DNA of 64,000 bases from Ascaphus truei. Lineage: Eukaryota > Chordata > Amphibia > Anura > Ascaphidae. Below, one piece after another: positions 58,540 to 64,000 of this stretch (the first letter of the stretch is position 1; each line of letters starts with the position of its first letter). A model generated the notes under the pieces. The model was not told the DNA's origin. It made no database searches and worked only from the letters and a program-made list of their open reading frames with translations. The DNA lies in NCBI GenBank assembly GCA_036426205.1, contig CM071573.1, forward strand, positions 70,842,382 to 70,906,381. Reading direction: 5' to 3'. The position numbers were made by a program, and so were the translations under genes.

Positions 58540-61002
58540 TTATATTAAGAAGGCACCAATGTCTATGTCAACATTCAGACCCTTTGGACTGAGGGTCTGT
58601 AACTTATGAATCCAAAAGGTTTCCCTTTTTGCTAAAGTGTTTAATCTATTGCCCCCCCTCCAATGTACTGGGACATGTTCAATACCTTTAAAAGTTGCAA
58701 AATTGGGATTTGATTGATGACACATATAAAAATGTTTGGAGACATTGTGTGTTAAAATACCCTTCTTAATATTTAAAATATGCTCTAAAATCCGTACTTT
58801 TAGAGGCCTTGAGGTACGTCCTATGTATTGGAGACCACAAGGACACTCTAAAAGGTAGATGACAAAGTCAGTTTTACAATTGATGTACCCCTCAATTTTA
58901 AAAATTTCACTAGTAGTGTGAGATTTAAAATTGAATTTGTCCTTGTGTTTATGCGTGCATGCTTTGCATGCATAACAACCATAGAAACCTTTTGGTTTAT
59001 CTAGCCATGTACTGGGTTCTTCATTTTTTTTCTTCAGGAAGGTGGTCGGTGCTAATTTGCTCTTAAGATTTGGAGCTTTTTTGAAAATGACAACAGGTTT
59101 GTCAGGTATATGATCTTTTAAAATCACATCATTTTGAAGGATATGCCAATGTTTACGTATTATATTTTTGATCTGTGATGCTTCTCTATTGTACTGAGTA
59201 AGGAACGCCATATTAAAATTGACATTTTTGCTTGTATTCTTATCTTTTTTACTTAATATTTCTTTGCGGTCTACAGTGTCTGCTCTAGTGACAGCTTTAT
59301 CGATAGTGTTTGAGTTATATCTCCTTTCCTTGAATTTATTCAACAGGACCTTAGATTGATCGTGATATATCTGTTCATCAGTACAGTTTCTTTTGATTCG
59401 TCTTAACTGACCATACGGGATATTACGAATCCACTCTGGATTATGGCAGCTGCTTTCTAATATGAAGTTGTTGCTATCCACTTTTTTAAAAAATGTTTTC
59501 GTTTTTATCAAATTATTTTCAACATAAATGGTTAAGTCCAAGAATTCTACCTCTTTTTTACTCCATTTGGTAGTAAATTTTAGATTCAAATTGTTCTCTC
59601 CCATATGTGTGAAAAAAGCTTCAAGTTCTTCTACACTGCCTCTCCATATGAACAGGATATCATCTATAAAACGACTCCATGAGACGAGGTTCGCACCAAA
59701 TTCCTGGTTGGACCATATATAATCGTCCTCCCAGATTCCCATAAATAGATTCGCGTAACTTGGTGCGAACCTCGTCCCCATTGCGGTACCTTGTTGTTGC
59801 AAATAATATGTGTCATTAAACCAAAAATAGTTTTTTTCCAGAATAAATGCAATAGATTCAAGAAGGAAATTAATCTGTTCATCTTCCATTTCGATGTCAG
59901 CTCTCAATATTCTGTCAATGGCCCTAAGTCCGTCATTGTGTACAATAGAAGTATATAGAGAAGTAACATCTGCTGTTACTAAAATGTATTCTTCTCTCCA
60001 TGGAATGTTTTCTAGAATATTAATTACATCAGTAGTGTCTTTAATATAAGATTTGAGTAAACTGACATGTTTTTGTAAATGGCAATCGATATAATGTGAT
60101 AAATTACTTGTTAAAGACTCAATACCCGATATAATAGGTCTACCTGGTGGGTTTACTGGATCTTTATGAATTTTTGGGAGAAGGTAAAAGAGCGGGAGCT
60201 TTGCATTTTCTCTCCAGAGATATTTAAATTCTCCTTCATTTAAAATTCCCTGCTCTTTTCCTTTTATTAATAAAGTCTTCAAATCATTTGAAAAACGTTT
60301 CGTTGGATTATCTTTTAATATTAAATATGTATTTTTGTCTCCTAGGATTCTGTTTGCTTCTCCCTCATAATAGATGCGGTCCATAATGACAACTCCTCCA
60401 CCTTTGTCTGCCTGCTTTATAATAATGTTCTCATTTGTAATCAAATCATCTAGGGCTTCTCGTTCTTTTTTTGTGAGATTGTGTTTAAATTTGGTGGGTT
60501 GTTCTGTAAGGAGGTTAAAATCATTAAGAACCATCTGATAAAACACTTCTAAAAAATGACCTTTTTCATGACTAGGATAAAAAGTGGATTTTGGTTTTAA
60601 TGTGGTATGTTTAAAATTATCACTGTTTCTATTTAGGGGTAAATTTCCATCAGTATTCTTGATTTCTCTCTTTATTGTGGATTGATTTAAAAAATGTCTT
60701 TGCACAGTTAGTTTCCTTAAAAATAAATTTGCATCAATAAAAAGTTTAAAATTATTGGGACCAACAGTGGGTGCAAACGTAAGACCCTTGGAAATAACGT
60801 TTTGTTGGAACTCAGTTAAAATAACTTGACTCAAATTAAAAATGTTCTTTGTACTACTTGGTGTATTGTAATTTTTATTTTTATTTAATATGTTTCGTCG
60901 TCTTCCTCTTCCTCCACTTCTTTTTCCTCTATTTTTCTCTTTTTTATTTCCACAGGGGATTTCTCTACCTCTAACGGGGAGAAACGGTTCTGAGTTGCCC
61001 AC
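58540..61002 (-). CDS. Penelope copy B, reverse transcriptase with GIY-YIG endonuclease
   Basis: 820 codons with no ATG at the start; the frame opens at a GTG inside the end of the first frame, and the first clear Met is near residue 157. A basic N-terminal stretch (KKEKNRGKRSGGRGRRRN) lies at about 19-36. RT: KIHK region about 269-280, motif A with catalytic Asp (VTADVTSLYTS) about 342-352, motif B about 404-420, motif C FIDD about 445-448. A Cys-rich linker (GCYACKACTHKH) precedes GIY-YIG (FVIYLLECP; GLQYIGRTSR; KVRILEH) at about 713-745. The catalytic Arg after YIG is present. Expression probably needs a -1 frameshift (see 60939-60945), or this copy carries an indel. Confidence 0.92.
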   Translation of the reverse strand: MGNSEPFLPVRGREIPCGNKKEKNRGKRSGGRGRRRNILNKNKNYNTPSSTKNIFNLSQVILTEFQQNVISKGLTFAPTVGPNNFKLFIDANLFLRKLTVQRHFLNQSTIKREIKNTDGNLPLNRNSDNFKHTTLKPKSTFYPSHEKGHFLEVFYQMVLNDFNLLTEQPTKFKHNLTKKEREALDDLITNENIIIKQADKGGGVVIMDRIYYEGEANRILGDKNTYLILKDNPTKRFSNDLKTLLIKGKEQGILNEGEFKYLWRENAKLPLFYLLPKIHKDPVNPPGRPIISGIESLTSNLSHYIDCHLQKHVSLLKSYIKDTTDVINILENIPWREEYILVTADVTSLYTSIVHNDGLRAIDRILRADIEMEDEQINFLLESIAFILEKNYFWFNDTYYLQQQGTAMGTRFAPSYANLFMGIWEDDYIWSNQEFGANLVSWSRFIDDILFIWRGSVEELEAFFTHMGENNLNLKFTTKWSKKEVEFLDLTIYVENNLIKTKTFFKKVDSNNFILESSCHNPEWIRNIPYGQLRRIKRNCTDEQIYHDQSKVLLNKFKERRYNSNTIDKAVTRADTVDRKEILSKKDKNTSKNVNFNMAFLTQYNREASQIKNIIRKHWHILQNDVILKDHIPDKPVVIFKKAPNLKSKLAPTTFLKKKNEEPSTWLDKPKGFYGCYACKACTHKHKDKFNFKSHTTSEIFKIEGYINCKTDFVIYLLECPCGLQYIGRTSRPLKVRILEHILNIKKGILTHNVSKHFYMCHQSNPNFATFKGIEHVPVHWRGGNRLNTLAKRETFWIHKLQTLSPKGLNVDIDIGAFLI

Positions 61003-61835
61003 AAATCTGTGGACCTCCCGAGCCCTAAAAAATTTGCCTGTGTTGGTTCAGAGGTGGTGTGTCTCTTTAATGTACTGTTTTTAGAACTCTTTAATTCTTT
61101 TTCTTTATGGTGAATGATATCTTCTCTTTTACGCTGGGGTTTTTGGTATTTGGCGTTAAGATGTGGGTGTACTAAAGATGGTTTGTTTGAACTGCCTGCT
61201 ATAGCATTCTCATCTCTATGTGTGGTGTTATCTCTCTTTGAATTATCAATCTTATTTGATTCGGGATGGTATATTCTATCAGTATTCCTTTTAATATTCC
61301 AATTGTATTTGTTACCTTTGGCAAAATCATCTTCATCTCTCTTGTATTTTATCTGCTTGTTAGTGACCAAATTATTTTCAAGGGATTCTAACCTTTTTTG
61401 TAACGTGATGTCATTTTCTTTAAATACAGGATGGTTCATCAAAGGTTCTATAGTATTCTTTATAATACTGATTTCTTTATCTAAGATCACTAATTTCTTT
61501 TGATGCTGTGAAATAATCAGCTTCATAAGTTCCTTTGATGCATGATCTAAGATATTTTCCCATGAGCCCATAAAGGCTGCATCATCCAAATCAAAAGATG
61601 GTTTTTTCTTAAATCTTAAACCTCTTGGGATAAGCTCATTGGCTATATATTGATCTAAGAATAATGTGTCAATCCATTTTCTTGTATCTTTAAATAACAA
61701 AGCTTCCAATTTTGTAAATTCCCTATTCAGGATTTCTCTTTCACTCAATTGTATTGAATTTGATTGTGGAACAGAGAAATCTAGTCTTAAATTTCTTTGT
61801 TGTCTTCTAGTGAAGACATTGGAGTTCATACCCTC
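60885..61835 (-). CDS. Penelope copy B, first frame (N-terminal protein)
   Basis: The open frame extends to 61877, but the first ATG is at 61835 (MEGMNSNVFTRRQQRNLRLD). About 316 residues, charged and lysine-rich, with possible coiled-coil segments (LILSEREILNREF-like and HQKKLVILDKEISIIKN). It ends in an acidic run (EEKEVEEEEDDETY). No known domain recognised. In other Penelope elements this region is the N-terminal part of one long protein. It overlaps the RT frame by about 118 bases and that frame is -1 relative to it. Confidence 0.7.
   Translation of the reverse strand, partial: EGMNSNVFTRRQQRNLRLDFSVPQSNSIQLSEREILNREFTKLEALLFKDTRKWIDTLFLDQYIANELIPRGLRFKKKPSFDLDDAAFMGSWENILDHASKELMKLIISQHQKKLVILDKEISIIKNTIEPLMNHPVFKENDITLQKRLESLENNLVTNKQIKYKRDEDDFAKGNKYNWNIKRNTDRIYHPESNKIDNSKRDNTTHRDENAIAGSSNKPSLVHPHLNAKYQKPQRKREDIIHHKEKELKSSKNSTLKRHTTSEPTQANFLGLGRSTDLWATQNRFSPLEVEKSPVEIKKRKIEEKEVEEEEDDETY
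60939..60945 (-). promoter_or_regulatory. candidate -1 frameshift site A_AAA_AAG
   Basis: On the minus strand the first-frame codons ATA AAA AAG contain the heptamer A AAA AAG in the correct register. A -1 slip here leads directly into the RT frame (AAA AAA GAG AAA). Both frames are open across it. Copy A has the same run at 57881-57887; copy C has one A fewer. Confidence 0.45.
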
Positions 61836-61888
61836 CATATTTGAATAATGAGATGCAGCCTCAAGTTTTAGGAACAAAGATGTACAAG

Positions 61889-61931
<43 letters not shown>
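61889..61931 (+). repeat. poly-A tract between inverted Penelope copies
   Basis: About 43 A on the + strand. It separates the 5' end of copy B (minus) from the truncated terminal repeat of copy C (plus). Confidence 0.95.
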
Positions 61932-61936
<5 letters not shown>

Positions 61937-62402
61937 GCTTCCAGTATCAGCATACCACTCTGAGGGATTTCCATTAAAGGGCTCCCATCAGAGAGAGAAG
62001 GGTCTCTGATACGCTTATATTTGATAGTGCAATCTGTGAGTACCACTACTACAGAGAACATTTTATTATATTTTTATATCATTACCATCTGCACTATTGT
62101 ATTTATTTTTCTTTTTCATAATCCTGAGTCACCCAGCGCTCCGCTCCAATTTGAAAATCTACACAAGAACCATCTGGACCTGAACAGTCCATCCTAAGGG
62201 TGTAGAGCTGCTTTTTTATTCATTGTATTGCACTTTAATATTTATATAATTTTTCATACACTGGTGAAGGTCACTAAACACAATTTTGTGCACTGATTAT
62301 TAATTATACATCACTGTCACGTATATTATATAGTTAGTAATATTTCAATTTGAGAAGCGCCCGGTTTTTTTTTTATTATTTTTTTCTTGGACATCTTTGT
62401 TC
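61932..62402 (+). mobile_element. Penelope terminal repeat/5' UTR part, inverted copy
   Basis: Reverse complement of about 54560-54090 with few changes. It starts at tacaagcttccagtatcagc and ends at agcgcccggttttt and the T-rich end that precedes copy C. The hammerhead-bearing half is absent. Confidence 0.8.
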
Positions 62403-64000
62403 CTAAAAACTGAGGCTGCATCTCATATTCAATATGGAGGGTATGAACTCCAATGTCTTCACTAGAAGACAACAAAGAAATAAAGACTAGATTTCTTGTT
62501 CCACAATCAAATTCAATACAATGAGTGAAAGAGAAATCCTGAATAGGGAATTACAAAATTGGAAGCTTTGTTATTTAAAGATACAAGAAAATGGATGACA
62601 CATTATCTTAGATCAATATATAGCCAATGAGCTTATCCCAAGAGGTTTAAGATTAAGAAAAAACCATCTTTTGATTGGATGATGCAGCCTTTATGGGCTC
62701 ATGGGAAAATTCTTAGATCATGCATCAAAGGAAACTTATGAAGCTGATTATTTCACAGCATCAAAAGAAATTAGTGATCTTAGATAAAGAAATCAGTATT
62801 ATAAGAATACTATAGAACCTTTGATGAACCATCCTGTATTTAAAGAAAATGACATCACGTTACAAAAAGGTTATGAATCCCTGAAAATAATTTGGTCACT
62901 AACAAGCAGATTAAATACAAGAGAGATGAAGATGATTTTGCCAAAGTAACAAATACAATTGGAATATTAAAAGGAATACTGATAGAATATACCATCCCGA
63001 ATCAAATAAGATTGATAATTCAAAGAGAGAAACACACACATAGAGATGAGAATGCTATAGCAGGCAGTTCAAACAAACCATCTTTAGTATACACCCACAT
63101 CTTAACGCCAAATACCAAAAACCCAGCGTAAAAGAGAAGAATCATTCACCATAAAGAAAAAGAATTAAAGAGTTCTAAAAACAGTACATTAAAGAGACAC
63201 ACCACCTCTGAACCAACACAGGCAAATTTTAGGGCTCGGGACGGCCACAGATTGTGGGCAACTCAGAACCGTTTCTCCCCGTTAGAGGTAGAGAAATCCC
63301 TGTGGAAATAAAAAGAGAAAAATAGAGGAAAAAGAAGTGGAGGAAGAGGAAGACGACGAAACATATTAAATAAAAAAAAATTACAATACACCAAGTAGTA
63401 CAAAGAAACATTTTTAATTTGAGTCAAGTTATTTAACTGAGTTCCAACAAAACGTTATTTCCAAAGGGTCTTACGTTTGCACCCACTGTTGGTCCCAATA
63501 ATTTTAAACTTTTATTGATGCAAATTTATTTAAGGAAACTAACTGTGCAAAGACATTTTTTAAATCAATCCACAATAAAGAGAGAAATCAAGAATACTGA
63601 TGGAAATTTACCCCTAAATAGAAACAGTGTAATTTTTAAACATACCACATTAAAACCAAAATCCACTTTTTATCCTAGTCATGAAAAAGGTCATTTTTTA
63701 GAAGTGTTTTATAAGATGGTTCTTAATGATTTTAACTCCTCTACAAGACAACCCACCAAATTTAAACACAATCTCACAAAAAAAGAACGAGAAGCCCTAG
63801 ATGATTGATTACAAATGAGAACATTATATAAAGCAGGCAGACAAAGGTGGAGGAGTTGTCATTATGACCGCATCTATTATGAGGGAGAAGCAAACAGAAT
63901 CCAGGAGACAAAAATACATATTTAATATTAAAAGATAATCCAACGAAACGTTTTTCAAATGATTTGAGACTATTAATAAAAGGAAAAGAGCAGGGAATTT
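62403..64000 (+). pseudogene. Penelope-like element, copy C (decayed, runs off the window)
   Basis: Plus-strand copy aligned to copy B from catctttgttcctaaaa onward. The first ATG equivalent is at 62434. Many 1-5-base deletions break both frames, for example near 62495, 62550, 62650, 62805 and 63000. Intact stretches remain at 62892-63131 and 63515-63808 (KLTVQRHFLNQSTIKREIKN). It is clearly older or more damaged than copies A and B. The rest lies beyond 64000. Confidence 0.88.

Larger units (their letters stand above)
57989..61890 (-). mobile_element. Penelope-like element, copy B (most complete)
   Basis: A retroelement encoding an RT of the Penelope type (related to telomerase) with a C-terminal GIY-YIG endonuclease. 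Minus-strand order: 5' UTR after an A/T run (61889-61931), first frame, overlapping RT frame, 3' UTR ending at gaataggttaacc..aatcg. Both frames are open over their full length. The upstream terminal repeat is missing. Confidence 0.92.

Overview
The window is vertebrate nuclear DNA, most likely from an amphibian and probably a frog. Two host genes can be recognised by reading spliced exons. On the + strand, six exons (18552-32518) encode VSIR, the immune checkpoint protein VISTA, from the start of its Ig-V domain to the stop codon. The signal-peptide exon was not found. On the - strand, four consecutive exons (52133 down to 46707) encode a stretch of cadherin-23 (CDH23). VSIR therefore lies inside a CDH23 intron of more than 46 kb, on the opposite strand. 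This is the same nested arrangement known in mammals. All splice sites and phases that were read are intact. The species call is an inference from protein divergence and repeat content.

Almost everything else is repeat DNA. 1-9.4 kb: a LINE 3' fragment, a Harbinger-type MITE, a decayed CR1/L2-type LINE (3985-6903), then a Helitron-like element (6905-9343) filled with tandem arrays. 9.4-18.5 kb: a split 31-bp minisatellite, a second Helitron-like fragment, LINE tails, adjacent TTA-flanked MITEs and a fold-back element. 18.5-33 kb: the VSIR exons. Their introns hold a 1.5-kb hAT-type element with a perfect 8-bp target duplication, a 2-kb palindrome (22880-24944), a LINE fragment, small hAT-type MITEs and a telomere-like array. 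33-46 kb: many nested MITEs, a 49-bp satellite inside a hAT-type element, and microsatellites. 46.7-52.1 kb: the CDH23 exons, with a solitary Penelope-type terminal repeat between two of them. 54.1-64.0 kb: a cluster of Penelope-like retroelements (reverse transcriptase plus GIY-YIG endonuclease). Two near-identical tandem copies lie on the - strand and a third, decayed inverted copy runs off the right edge.

The most unusual signals are in the Penelope material. The best copy has two overlapping frames with an in-frame A_AAA_AAG heptamer placed for a -1 shift. Its terminal repeat carries a hammerhead-ribozyme-like fold, and related folds recur elsewhere, including one at the exact edge of the solitary terminal repeat. 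All family names come from reading motifs and sequence ends by eye; no database search was possible.
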